In this document: positions 35,301 to 46,589 of the stretch, in pieces
Layout: each line of letters starts with the position of its first letter
How positions within the stretch are numbered: position 1 is the first letter of the stretch
Source of the DNA: Lotus japonicus
Lineage: Eukaryota; Streptophyta; Magnoliopsida; Fabales; Fabaceae
Length of the DNA stretch: 64,000 bases
Direction of reading: 5' to 3'
Assembly (NCBI RefSeq): GCF_012489685.1
Contig: NC_080043.1
Location: 44,903,127 to 44,967,126, forward strand
Program-made: the position numbers and the translations under genes
Notes under the pieces: generated by a model
Seen by the model: the letters and a program-made list of their open reading frames with translations, nothing else
What the model was told of the DNA's origin: nothing
The model's database searches: none

Positions 35301-36877
35301 AATGTATAAGACTTGCGATAAGACAAAATGGAATCTATTTTATAAAGAAAATTCATAAGACCTTAAATAACCTCAAAATCTTTAAGTAATGATAACAACC
35401 TCGAAGGAAGGCATTGGAAGTCAAATCATAGTTTTGGAAAAACGAGGAGTGTCGTCGGATCCAAGTGTTGAGTTTGTTGTTGTGCTGTTGGAGCAGCGTT
35501 TGTTGTTGTGCTGTTGGAGCAGCGTTTATTGTTGTGCTGTTGGAGCAGCGTTTGTTATTGTGCTGTTGGAGCAGCGTTTGTTGTGGTGCTGTTGGAGCAG
35601 CTATGTGTCGTTATGAAGTGTGTCTTTTGGTCGCAGAATCGACTTTACCTTAGGGTAAGCTTTTAGAGACTTTAACTTCCCTAGAACACCTGGCGACGTG
35701 TCGAGTGAGGACGGAGACGTTGTTTGACTAATCATTTTGCATACATGCAACATTAATGGGGTATTAACACAGGACGTACTCTGGACCTCGTCGGTTTCCA
35801 AAATGGTCATAAGACCCGGAATGCCGTAAAAGAGCGTTTATAGACGTCTCTTGTAGCAGACCGAAATGGCAGACCTACGGGTTTACTGCTGATCTGGCTA
35901 CCTTTGTGTGGTGTAAGAGGCACGCGGGCCGAAATGGTTCCACCGTGGCTGGTGTTAGGGCTGATCCGTTTGATGTCCATCCCTTTCCGGAATGCATGTG
36001 GTTAACTGGGTTAACCTGCATATCATTTCATGCAACATGCATACTGACTTAGTGATGAGTGTGTTTGATACTTGTTAATTCTATTTGAGGCATGTTAACT
36101 GTGATTTATCATCGTTTATATTCATCATGAGATGTGCAACCCTAGGATGTTATCCCTAGCAAAAAGCCTAAGTGGCTATCCTATTATCTGTATCTATCCT
36201 TGCTATTATTTACATAATTCTTTGGAGTTGACCCTCGCGTCTTCTGTGTGTGCTTTGGCGAACAAACGCCCTTTGTCAGATGTCTTTGGCGGACTAGTCC
36301 ACGACGGTTCACCCTTCGGGGGAAACTAGAGTTGGGATGCTGAAACAGGAGCGCATCGCGATAGCGAGCGGAGGACGGAGGATGTACCTAGACTTAGTCG
36401 TTCTGGATTCAGATTCGGACGACGATCACGCTAGCATGTAGGATTGAGTGTTAGTGTGAGCTCCTCGAGATGGGATTAGTGTAGGAGTAGAGTCTTAGCT
36501 CTGAACATCATTTGTTTCATTCGGGACAGGGTAGTTTCCCACCTATAGCTTTTTGTGTGGTTTCGTTACGGGAATCACAGAGAGTTGGTTGGACTTAGGA
36601 AGTCTTGTTTCAGGCCGATGGGCCAGCTTATTCTCATTTTGAGGGATAGTGTTGCGGACACTTAACCTTTTCTTTTGGTTTGTACTTTTGCCTACGGGCG
36701 CTACTCTTCTATTACCCGTCACTTGAGGTTCACTCGTGACGAGGTTGCTACTTACAGCGGGGGCTGTTTATATATTGTATATTAGTTATAATCGAAAAAA
36801 AAATATATATTCACGTTTTTCCGTATTAAGTTTACTTTTGGTTACTAAAGTGACGCCACCGAAATCGGGGTGTTACA
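32342..36877 (+). repeat. Family-A LTR2, 4536 bp
   Basis: It runs from TGTAAGACCTAAG to CGGGGTGTTACA, with TATA at 33047-33056, second promoter-like run at 33619, an intact 288-codon ORF at 33979-34845 and the minisatellite at 35472-35601. It is uninterrupted and serves as the reference for the site of family-B insertion in LTR1. Confidence 0.93.
33979..34845 (+). CDS. 288-codon ORF in family-A LTR2, unknown product
   Basis: I do not recognise this protein. It is basic and rich in His, Ser, Thr and Arg in its first half (HHQHVLLLLSSSRSHHRW, TKQAKRNDKGTMKENRGERR) and has more ordered-looking sequence toward the end (RNFLWRLFADKFQKLDFRTM). The same ORF is open in LTR3 (39824-40690) and in LTR1 is broken by family B. 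Overlapping ORFs exist in other frames and on the minus strand, so the open frame may only reflect GC-rich, low-stop composition. It lies downstream of a TATA/pyrimidine-patch segment, and the start could lie further inside at MATKQAKRNDKG. It may be a captured piece of a plant gene; no function is proposed. Confidence 0.3.
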   Translation: MLYTHTMFLLPLSTMAAPHHQHVLLLLSSSRSHHRWPPTTPSWTHHMNHHHGSLFPAESTTSMATKQAKRNDKGTMKENRGERRENATAAGVANFDLRFRCTRTSVHSEDSTVGTLAASTTKPIFRIVVSPPSTAVVAAFGSSFRSTPATDGKTEDTATILAVRRAKPYLQFRIWVILFDDPDNHRQHSAELSGQTVDSLGKRTAPLSFWPRKDEGTTFLCVSGDSSSVNPVSRNFLWRLFADKFQKLDFRTMNGSTLHRSYTMGGIEQTYANKDVIGSELHLSMEIG

Positions 36878-38186
36878 TTGTGGTATCAGAGCTTGTCGAG
36901 TCTTTCGGGTGTTGTTGGGGAATAGGTCTTCTGGGCTAGGTTGTGTGACTCTGCAAAGAGTGAAAATTGATTGTCTGCAAGCGATTTTTCGCTTTGAATT
37001 GATTGAAGTTATTGCTTAATCATACTGTATAGTTGTGCCAGAGACTATCTTGTGATAAGTACCAACTGTTTGTTTAACTAAGCATATGATGGTAAGCCCT
37101 GACCGAATGGCTTAACTATAGAAGTTACACAAGGTTTAGAATAACCCACTAAGCCTAGAAAGTAGTATTGCGCCGATGCGATTATAAGGAAGGTAGAAGC
37201 CGAAGAATGAATCTCAGAGAGATTCCTCATGGATAGTATATGTATGATGTCGAGGGTGTGTAGTTCCGTAGCGGAATCGTTGAGGATGTGATGTCAGGAT
37301 ATTGTGATTACTGGATGATTGGAACTCATTGACTGCTCCAGTGGGTTTTTCTAGATTTTCACCTTCGATGTATTAGGCCTGATCAACTTAATATTGAGGG
37401 GGTGATATTCGGAATCACAGCTGGTAATGGACTTTGATAGAAGGTTATGTAAGATGAACTTGAATTGATCGAGGATTAGTCGGATTTGAGAGGAAAGTTC
37501 GTGTTAAGTAATTGATTTTCTTTGGGAAGGAGTTGTCGTTGTAAGAGATGAATATTCTTTTAGGAAATGTTGGAGAGCTACAGAGCGTCAGAGATCCAAA
37601 CTTGGAAAAGGTTTAGGTTTTAAGTCTATTAATTCTTGTCATAAGTGTATAGGACTTGAAGTTTGTCATAATTTGATTGGGAGATTAAGAAGTTTATCGA
37701 CAAGATGGTAATCAAGTTACAAGAAGGAAAGTGTTAGTATTAAGATGAATACTTGAAGTTATCATAGTTGGACAAGCTACTCAGAGTCTAAGAGTGAATG
37801 GAACTTTGTTATGGATTTCGGTGATGCATGCTAGAGTTAGCAAGTGAATTTCGCTCAGTTGAATAAGAATCCTATGATTAAGATTGACTTGAGGAGTTGA
37901 AAAATCATGTACGAATCAGAGTTTTAGTGGTGTCATCATTGACGATTGTAGTTAAACCTCGGCAAGTTGAAAGATGTTATGTCTGTTGAGACGCCGTCGA
38001 ACCAGCATTGGGGCTAGAAGAGTGAAACAATCGAAGAGAAAGCAGAGTGTTTTAGTGAAAATTATTTGGAATAAAGACACGGACGGTGTTATGTGAGAGT
38101 TAGAGGAAAAGATCAAGGAATAATATCCAGAACTATTACTGACCCTTAAGTTTCGAGGACGAAACTTTCTTTTTGGAGGGTAGTAA
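36878..38186 (+). other. Family-A internal region 2 (non-coding, 1309 bp)
   Basis: It is the same length as internal region 1 and nearly identical, with a few base differences (for example ggaatcacagctgg versus ggactcacagctgg). PBS at 36881-36892 and purine tract before 38187. Confidence 0.9.
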
Positions 38187-41100
38187 TGTAAGACCCAAGA
38201 TTTTAAGCTTAGGATCAGTGGAAGAGATTTCCATTTACGATTAAGGTTGATGTATTGTGAAGGGAAACCTGAACTAGAGTTTACCAAATGAAATAAATTT
38301 ATGAAGGAGAAAGTTCAGGAAAAGTCTAAGGATTTTACCAAAGTCGATGAAAGTTATAGCACGATCGTTATACGCTTAACCTAGGTCAGAAACCCTAGTA
38401 TATAGCTAATTTTCACTTTTAGGCACGATGGAAGTTAATTCCAAAAATCTTCAGAGAAATGTTAGAACTTCTCTTCTTCCATATATCACAATCGTTTCGA
38501 GGCAAAACTCTAGGATCTACAAACGTCCGATTCCAATCATCGGAAGTTTGCCGAAACCGAAACCCTGGTATTTCGAAACCCTAGAATTTCTCGACAATGA
38601 AGACTTTTTCTATTCAGAGCTTCAAATGAATATTCTACACGCGTGCACCCATTTCTCTTGATGATTTCAATCTTTCTTCAGAAGGAAGTTTTCTATTCCG
38701 ACATTCGATGCAAAAAGCAACTTATCGGGTAAAATAGTTTTACACCGACTATGCATTAGTTGCCAAAAATACAAGGAGACATCTTTTTAGTTTTGGATTT
38801 ATGTCGCCAAAACCTATCTTTGAATTCACGGAGAATGAAGCTGGAAAAATCAGATTCGCGAAACTTTCATTTTCCCGCGTTTTTTCAACCTCTATATATA
38901 GCATTAAAAACAAGCCTCGAAAACCAAAAATCATACTGATATTTCTTTGAAGAATTAGAAGATTCAGCGGGGATAATATCGTGTCTAAAATACGTTGGAA
39001 TCAGTAGGAAGAAATCGGAATCACTCTTATATTCTTTTTTTAACTCTATGAGTTAAATCCTCCGATATCTAAACAAATCTGTACCGATTTACAAAATATC
39101 TTCTCAAAATATCTTTGATAAATATCTATTCATCCTTATCCGATCTTTGATAAATATCTACTCATTTCTTGGTTCATGGATCATTTTAATTTGTTCAAAG
39201 TGATCATAATTTATATTTTACTATTTCATAAAGTTCCTCATAATTTTTAGTATAGTTATATATCCATTATCTATTTTTCTCTTAACTCTGTGAGCTAAAT
39301 TCTTCAGTGTCTAAATCAATTTATACCAGTTTACAAAATATCTCCCTAAAATATATATCCATCCTTATCCCTCCACCAATCCGTTCCCATCCTCATTCTG
39401 TCGACATCTCTCTCATTACACTTTTTTCTTCATTTTCTTCCTTGACCCATTTCCTACTTCTTCTTTTATATATATATTATGTCCTCTTCTCCTTTCTTTC
39501 CATTTTCAATTCTTTCTTTTGCTGCAGCAGACCCATTTCATTTTCTTCATTCTTCCTTTCTCTTCTCCAAGCGTGGCAACACAAGCCACCACCGCCCCTC
39601 CTCCTCACCATGGCTGTTATGTCCAGCCAAGAGGCCACCATAATCACGTTCTTCTTCTCCTTTCCACCATGAAAACCATCACCACAAACATGTTCTTGTT
39701 CTGCCCCTCCTTCTTCACGCAAGAAAGCCACCATGGCAGCCACCACGTTCCTTTTCTTTCTCTCCATGGCTACTACAAGAAGGCCAGCACCACAAGGAGA
39801 CACCATCATCATTTTCCTCTCCTTTGCTGTACACGCACACCATGTTTCTTCTTCCTCTATCAACCATGGCAGCACCCCATCATCAACATGTTCTTCTTCT
39901 TCTTTCTTCCTCACGAAGCCACCACCGATGGCCACCCACAACACCATCATGGACACACCACATGAACCACCACCATGGGTCTCTCTTTCCAGCCGAGAGC
40001 ACCACCTCCATGGCCACGAAGCAAGCAAAGAGAAACGACAAAGGAACCATGAAAGAAAACAGGGGAGAACGACGTGAAAACGCCACCGCCGCCGGCGTCG
40101 CAAACTTCGACCTTCGATTCCGGTGTACTCGGACCTCCGTTCACAGCGAGGTTAGTACCGTTGGAACCCTTGCGGCGTCCACAACAAAACCCATATTCCG
40201 GATCGTCGTTTCGCCGCCGTCGACCGCCGTCGCTGCCGCCTTCGGGAGCTCTTTCCGGTCAACTCCGGCGACCGATGGAAAAACAGAGGATACTGCTACG
40301 ATCCTTGCCGTGAGGAGAGCAAAACCCTATCTTCAATTTCGTATTTGGGTCATTTTATTCGACGACCCCGATAACCACCGTCAACATTCGGCTGAACTTT
40401 CTGGGCAAACCGTCGACTCTTTGGGGAAACGGACAGCGCTGTTGAGTTTCTGGCCGCGAAAGGATGAAGGAACAACCTTCCTTTGTGTCTCCGGCGACAG
40501 TTCCTCCGTCAACCCCGTGAGCCGCAACTTTCTCTGGCGACTCTTCGCCGACAAGTTTCAGAAACTTGATTTTCGTACGATGAACGGAAGCACCTTGCAT
40601 CGAAGCTACACAATGGGAGGAATCGAGCAAACATATGCAAATAAAGATGTAATCGGATCGGAGTTGCACCTTAGTATGGAAATTGGCTAAGGTGAGGGCT
40701 TCTCACTGAATCTCTAGTGAATGCTTAGGGTCGATGTTTTCGACATTGTTTATTGTTTATGCACTGGATTGTGTGTGATTGGAAAATGTTTTCTGAGGCT
40801 TCGGCTGACAATGTAGATGATTCATCTACTGAATGTTTTTGAGATTGACTTACATGCTATGTGCTAAGTGGGTAATCTAGGATGTGTGGTGCATGCTTTA
40901 TATGCTAAGTGCTAAGTGTTTATGATGCGATTTATTGATATATGACATGTTGTTGATTGTGATAATTTAAATATGCTCTGTACTGGAATCTGAGTTTCTG
41001 AATGGTGAGAATAGCGGGCAGGTCATGCCGATTTTATTTTGAGAGTTTTGAGAAAGTTTGATAGGACGAACGAGGTTCGGGCCTTAATTTTGTTTAGTGG

Positions 41101-42722
41101 ATCGAGACATCCTCTGGAAGCGACTTGGGATTGGGAGATCCTGAAAATGTATAAGACTTGCGATAAGACAAAATGGAATCTATTTTATAAAGAAAATTCA
41201 TAAGACCTTAAATAACCTCAAAATCTTTAAGTAATGATAACAACCTCGAAGGAAGGCATTGGAAGTCAAATCATAGTTTTGGAAAAACGAGGAGTGTCGT
41301 CGGATCCAAGTGTTGAGTTTGTTGTTGTGCTGTTGGAGCAGCGTTTGTTGTTGTGCTGTTGGAGCAGCGTTTATTGTTGTGCTGTTGGAGCAGCGTTTGT
41401 TCTTGTGCTGTTGGAGCAGCGTTTGTTGTGGTGCTGTTGGAGCAGCTATGTGTCGTTATGAAGTGTGTCTTTTGGTCGCAGAATCGACTTTACCTTAGGG
41501 TAAGCTTTTAGAGACTTTAACTTCCCTAGAACACGTGGCGACGTGTCGAGTGAGGACGGAGACGTTGTTTGACTAATCATTTTGCATACATGCAACATTA
41601 ATGGGGTATTAACACAGGACGTACTCTGGACCTCGTCGGTTTCCAAAATGGTCATAAGACCCGGAATGCCGTGAAAGAGCGTTTATAGACGTCTCTTGTA
41701 GCAGACCGAAATGGCAGACCTACGGGTTTACTGCTGATCTGGCTACCTTTGTGTGGTGTAAGAGGCACGCGGGCCGAAATGGTTCCACCGTGGCTGGTGT
41801 TAGGGCTGATCCGTTTGATGTCCATCCCTTTCCGGAATGCATGTGGTTAACTGGGTTAACCTGCATATAATTTCATGCAACATGCATACTGACTTAGTGA
41901 TGAGTGTGTTTGATACTTGTTAATTCTATTTGAGGCATGTTAACTGTGATTTATCGTTGTTTATATTCATCATGAGATATGCAACCCTTGGATGTTATCC
42001 TTAGCTAAAAGCCTAAGTGGCTATCCTATTATCTGTATCTATCCTTGCTATTATTTACATAATTCTTTGGAGTTGACCCTCGCGTCTTCTGTGTGTGCTT
42101 TGGCGAACAAACGCCCTTTGTCAGATGTCTTTGGCGGACTAGTCCACGACGGTTCACCCTTCGGGGGAAACTAGAGTTGGGATGCTGAAACAGGAGCGCA
42201 TCGCGATAGCGAGCGGAGGACGGAGGATGTACCTAGACTTAGTCGTTCTGGATTCATATTCGGACGACGATCACGCTAGCATGTAGGATTGAGTGTTAGT
42301 GTGAGCTCCTCGAGATGGGATTAGTGTAGGAGTAGAGTCTTAGCTCTGAACATCATTTGTTTCATTCAGGACAGGGTAGTTTCCCACCAATAGCTTTTTG
42401 TGTGGTTTCGTTACGGGAATCACAGAGAGTTGGTTGGACTTAGGAAGTCTTGTTTCAGGCCGATGGGCCAGCTTATTCTCATTTTGAGGGATAGTGTTGC
42501 GGACACTTAACCTTTTCTTTTGGTTTGTACTTTTGCCTACGGGCGCTACTCTTCTATTACCCGTCACTGGAGGTTCACTCGTGACGAGGTTGCTACTTAC
42601 AGCGGGGGTTGTTTATATATTGTATATTAGTTATAATCGAAAAAAAAAAATATATTCACGTTTTTCCGCATTAAGTTTACTTTTGGTTACTAAAGTGACG
42701 CCACCGAAATCGGGGTGTTACA
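38187..42722 (+). repeat. Family-A LTR3, 4536 bp
   Basis: It runs from TGTAAGACCCAAG to CGGGGTGTTACA, followed by TSD cacac (42723-42727). TATA at 38892-38901, 288-codon ORF at 39824-40690, minisatellite at 41317-41446. At several sites LTR1 and LTR3 agree against LTR2. Confidence 0.93.
39824..40690 (+). CDS. 288-codon ORF in family-A LTR3, unknown product
   Basis: This is the second open copy of the LTR2 ORF, same length, with a few substitutions (for example V for D in HSEVSTVG, L for P in KRTALLSF). As copies of a recent LTR, their agreement says little about selection. Unknown function; coding status uncertain. Confidence 0.3.
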   Translation: MLYTHTMFLLPLSTMAAPHHQHVLLLLSSSRSHHRWPPTTPSWTHHMNHHHGSLFPAESTTSMATKQAKRNDKGTMKENRGERRENATAAGVANFDLRFRCTRTSVHSEVSTVGTLAASTTKPIFRIVVSPPSTAVAAAFGSSFRSTPATDGKTEDTATILAVRRAKPYLQFRIWVILFDDPDNHRQHSAELSGQTVDSLGKRTALLSFWPRKDEGTTFLCVSGDSSSVNPVSRNFLWRLFADKFQKLDFRTMNGSTLHRSYTMGGIEQTYANKDVIGSELHLSMEIG

Positions 42723-45175
42723 CACACACTGGAACTGGGTATAGATTCCAACTGACAGAATCGAAGTTGAAACCCAGAACAAAGGAAGAAACCAACAAGG
42801 CTCTTTACACCAACTACAAACCTGGCATGAGCGACTGCAAGGTGATGGATCTTCATCCCAAGCTCAGAATCTGGTACAAGATTCTGCTTAACTGCATCAA
42901 CCAGAGACCAAAGGGTAGCTCTCCTGATTACATCAACTTCTGCCAGAAGGCAATGCTATTCTTCATTCAGGATAAGAGGAAGATCTGCCTTCCTTTCTTC
43001 TTGTTCTCTTACCTGAAAGAATGCATCAGGAAGTCCGGAACTACAGCCTCCATCAAGTCTGCTATCAAGTACATCCCCTTTGGGAGATTGCTTTCAGATC
43101 TCTTCATTGAGAGTAAATTCGTAGAAGATCTGATCAAGGCAGGATGCACAGAGGATCTATCAACAATTGTAAGTGATGTCTTCACATCCACATCTTTGAA
43201 GAAGATGGGATTGGTCAAGAAGAAGATAGCCCCTGCTCATGAAGATACTTCTGATGAAGTAAGACAAAGAAGGGTGCCTCTGGATGATTTCCCTTTGTGG
43301 ACCCAAGCAGACAACCCAGAAGCTATTTTGTGCTACATTGATGATCTGAAGAAACAAGGGTTTGAGATTGATGTAGATGAGTTCTTCATGCGATTGCCAC
43401 CAGCTCCAGAGTTTGATTCTCCTCCCAAGAGGAAAGTTCAGAGAAAAATGGTCTTGGAGGAATCTTCTGAGGAGTCTGATGTTCCTCTGAAGAAGAAGAA
43501 GGCTGACAAGCCTAAGAGGAAGCATGATGAAACCACCAAGCCTGATGATGGTGATGATGGTGATAATGAAGATGGTCCTTCTCCTCCAAAGAAGAAGAAG
43601 AAACAAGTCAGAATTGTGGAGAAGCCTACCCGTGTGGAACCTGCTGCTGCAGTCATCAGAATGGAGACTTCTGCTAGAGTGACTAGGTCTGTCGTCCGTT
43701 CATCAAGTAAGTCTGCTGTCATTGAATCTGATGATGATTTAAATTCCATTGATGCACTCCCTATCTCTACTCTTCTTAACCGCACAGCCACCCAACTCAC
43801 CTCTATCCTAGAGTCTCAACCAGCTGCTCAAACCACATCTCCACCTAATTCCCCAAGGTCTTCATTTTTCCAACCTTCCCCGCATGAAGCACCTCTTTGG
43901 AACATGCTTCAGACTCAACGTCCCTATGAACCAACCTCTCCCATTACCATTCAATACAATCCATTAACCTCTGAACCCATCATTCTTAAACAACCAGAAC
44001 TTGAACAACCAGAACCTGAACCCAAAACGTCTGATCACTCTGTCCCTAGAGCATCAGAACGTCCTGATCGTAGAACAACTGATACAGATTCCTCAACTCC
44101 TTATACTCCTGTATCATTTCCTACCAACGTTACTACCTCCTCACCTTCCAACAACTCTGAGTCACTTCGTAAATTTCTGGAAGTCAGGAAAGAAAAAGAG
44201 TCTGCCATTCCAAAGTACTACCTCACAATACCAAGCCCTAGGAGATACCCTGGACCTATACCAGAACGTCTAGTTGACCCAGATGATCCTATCCCGGCTG
44301 ACCCCTTGCACGAAGCAGACCCTTTAGCCCAACAAGTCCAACCTGACCCAGTTCATCAAGAACTTATTCAACCAGAACCAGAAAACTCTGTGTCTAATCA
44401 CTCTTCGGTTTGATCACCACATCCTCAGGTTGAAACCTCTGAACCAAACCTTGGAACCTCTGAACAAAATGTCCAAACTTTTGATATTGGTTCTCCTCAA
44501 GGTGCCTCTGAGGCAAACAGCATCAACCACCCAACCTCTCCTGAAACCAACCTCTCCATTGTTCCCTACACATACCTCAGGCCAACCTCTCTCTCTGAGT
44601 GCATCAGTGTTTTTAATCATAAAGCTTCACTGATGATACGCAATGTGCAAGGTCACACTGACCTGAGTGAGAACGCTGACTCTATTGCTGAAGAATGGAA
44701 TAGTCTGAGTACTTGGTTAGTTGCTTAGGTTCCTGTTATGATGAGTCATCTCACTGCAGAAAGGGATCAGAGGATTGAGGCTGCTAGGCAGCGGTTTAAG
44801 GGAAGAGTGGCTCTGCATGAACAACAGCAAAGAACTAAGTTACTTGAAGCTGTTGAAGAGGCCAGAAGAAAGAAAGAGCAAGCAGAAGAAGCTGCACGTC
44901 AAGCAGCTGCACAAGCTGAACATGCAAGATTAGAAGCTGAGAGACTTGAAGCTGAAGCTCGTAGAAGTCAAGCTCTTGCACCAGTGGTCTTCACTCCTGC
45001 TGCTTCTGATTCCACTCCAGCTCATCAATCTGCTCTGAATGTTCCCTTTACTTCTGTACAGACAAGCTCTTCCAGACTCGACATTTTGGAACAACGTCTG
45101 AACTCTCATGATGCTATCCTGCTCAACATGAATCAATTCCTTCAAGAACTTCTACGTCGCACTGTCAAACCCTAG
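42723..45175 (+). pseudogene. Sirevirus env-like ORF, C-terminal part
   Basis: The reading resumes at 42728 in the frame that ended at 15173. The first ~250 residues are the plant-transposon-like domain (NKALYTNYKPGMSDCKVMDL, LPFFLFSYLKECIRKSG). An acidic/basic linker follows with KKKKADKPKRKHDETTKPDD and a DDGDDGDNEDG run. Then come a Pro-rich, Ser/Thr-rich region (about 43780-44400) and a C-terminal coiled coil rich in Ala/Glu/Arg (EEARRKKEQAEEAARQAAA). Two in-frame stops break it: TGA 44411-44413 and TAG 44726-44728. The end is at 45175 (LLRRTVKP). No clear membrane segment is visible, so an envelope function is doubtful. Confidence 0.82.
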
Positions 45176-45346
45176 ATTTAGGACTTCTCGTCGTTTTCTT
45201 TCCTTTTTATCTATATACTTATTTTTCCCTGATTTATTTTTATCTTTGTTTTGTTTCTTTAGTTATCGTTTTACTATGTGTCGCATACTATGTGTTCATC
45301 ATTAAAACTCCTTTCAACATATGCATTAATTAACCAACAATCTCTT

Positions 45347-45352
45347 TTTATT
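45347..45352 (-). terminator. Poly(A) signal of the antisense ORF
   Basis: The minus strand reads AATAAA 37 bases after the TAA stop of the antisense ORF (45389). Confidence 0.5.
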
Positions 45353-45388
45353 AATTCATAAAATGTTTCATACATTGCATTGCATAAT

Positions 45389-45778
45389 TTAAAATGGAGG
45401 ATTTTTCCTCAACTCTCTACACTGCCTACGCGTCGCTGCTTTCTCAAGCTCCAGACGATGCTGACTATGCTCTAAGAGAACCAAGCTCTGGTGCAACTCC
45501 TGCCTCTCAGGACCCTTTGCCACAGTCTCTAGTGCTGATTCAATGGCTCTGATCTCCTCGTATAGCTCCTGCTCCCTCTGGAAGCAAAGCTGCATTTTTT
45601 CAATGAAGCTAAGGAAGCCTCTGAGGATGTTGTCCATCTCTGGACTCAGGCTCATGCCTAGTAGCTGATTTGTTAGGCTGTAGATGCTCGGTTCCTCTGG
45701 ATGGCGAATATTCATGTAGAGATCTTCATCAAAGGCCTTGATCCTCACCTGCTCGATGCATGCTGTGACTGATGCCAT
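45389..45778 (-). CDS. Antisense 129-residue helical protein between env-like ORF and 3' LTR
   Basis: I do not recognise the family. The ATG at 45778 has a good plant start context (G at -3, G at +4). The protein starts MASVTACIEQVRIKAFDED; the C-terminal half is highly charged and probably coiled coil (about residues 55-125: LCFQREQELYEEIRAIESAL, HRLELEKAATRRQCRELR). There is no stop, repeat or low-complexity run. A TATA box lies about 70 bp upstream and AATAAA 37 bp downstream, so it has all the parts of a small gene on the strand opposite to the element. It is intact while every sense ORF of the same element carries stops. By layout it recalls antisense genes of some retroviruses and the antisense ORFs reported in Tat-lineage plant elements; role unknown. 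Confidence 0.6.
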   Translation of the reverse strand: MASVTACIEQVRIKAFDEDLYMNIRHPEEPSIYSLTNQLLGMSLSPEMDNILRGFLSFIEKMQLCFQREQELYEEIRAIESALETVAKGPERQELHQSLVLLEHSQHRLELEKAATRRQCRELRKNPPF

Positions 45779-45844
45779 TGCTACTTTATGCCCAAAGAAT
45801 GATATGTGAAATGAGATGTGAAGACTACCTTTGTGGATTAACTG

Positions 45845-45856
45845 CCTTTTATAAGC
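45845..45856 (-). promoter_or_regulatory. TATA box of the antisense ORF
   Basis: The minus strand reads gcttataaaagg, a canonical plant TATA, about 70 bases before the antisense ATG. That leaves room for a leader of about 35-40 bases. Confidence 0.55.
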
Positions 45857-46589
45857 TACGTTAAGTCTGCAGAAGTAATTGCCGAAGTTGTTTCTCGAGG
45901 ATAAGTTATTGGTAACTGAAGCTTCTCTTTACTCCCGTGGCCGGTGATCAATATTCTGCATATGCATTCTTTCATTTCATTAAATACCTTATTTCTTTTT
46001 AATCCTTTTTTTTATTTCTTCTCCATCTTTTCTAAACTTAGACCTTCTCTAAGGGGGAGTACCTTGTACTTCAAACTAAATTTTTCACACCCCAAGCTTT
46101 TTGCTTATGACAAAAAGGGGGAGTACAACCCAGTTTTTGATGTGTAAGCTGTGTTAGTGTGATTTATTTTTCTTTTGGACAATTTAAGAGTTCCACCTTT
46201 ATGACCATAGATGTGTCACTGGGCAAATACAAGGAATACATTTCACTTCTTCTGAAGTGATTCTATTTGACTCTGATACCACTTATCATTGACTCTGAAT
46301 ACTTATGCGCTCTGATTATTGTATTTCATCTATGTCATGCGCCATCACTCTGAACTCTTACATTATTTAGCTCAGAATCTTGACATTTCTAACATTTTCA
46401 TTAAGTCTTAGATTCAGGGGGAGCTATGCTCAGAATCAAGCTGTGACTTGGATTCAGAAGGAGAAAAATAAACTATTCACATCAGGATAAGTCTTAGTCT
46501 ATATCTCTAAACTCTGAGTGAATTCATTTTATTGTTTAAGAATTGTTCATCAAAATACTTGGTTTTGTCATCATCAAAAAGGGGGAGAT
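45857..46589 (+). other. Sirevirus 3' untranslated region with repeated polypurine tracts
   Basis: The purine core agggggag occurs four times: near 46050 (taagggggagtacc), 46114 (aaaaagggggagtac), 46416 (tcagggggagct) and 46576-46589 (aaaaagggggagatt), the last touching the LTR. Multiple PPT-like boxes upstream of the true PPT are a known Sirevirus trait. The rest has no ORF worth reporting. Confidence 0.8.

Larger units (their letters stand above)
15174..42722 (+). mobile_element. Family A: three-LTR, coding-free Tekay-type retrotransposon
   Basis: The whole unit starts TGTAAGACCCAAG (15174), ends CGGGGTGTTACA (42722) and is flanked by the 5-bp repeat cacac (15169-15173 and 42723-42727), which proves one insertion event into the env-like ORF. 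Inside are LTR1 (split by family B), internal 1, LTR2, internal 2 and LTR3. LTRs are about 4536-4538 bp and internal regions 1309 bp each. Both internals start with the iMet PBS and end with a TTTCGAGGACGAAACTTTC coding remnant and a purine tract, which is typical of Tekay chromovirus 3' ends. No gag or pol domain is present, so it must have moved in trans. Confidence 0.93.

Noticed and set aside
42494..44413. A 639-codon ORF spanning the family-A LTR end and the env-like region
   Set aside because: It is open by chance across the LTR; the true protein resumes only after the TSD at 42728.
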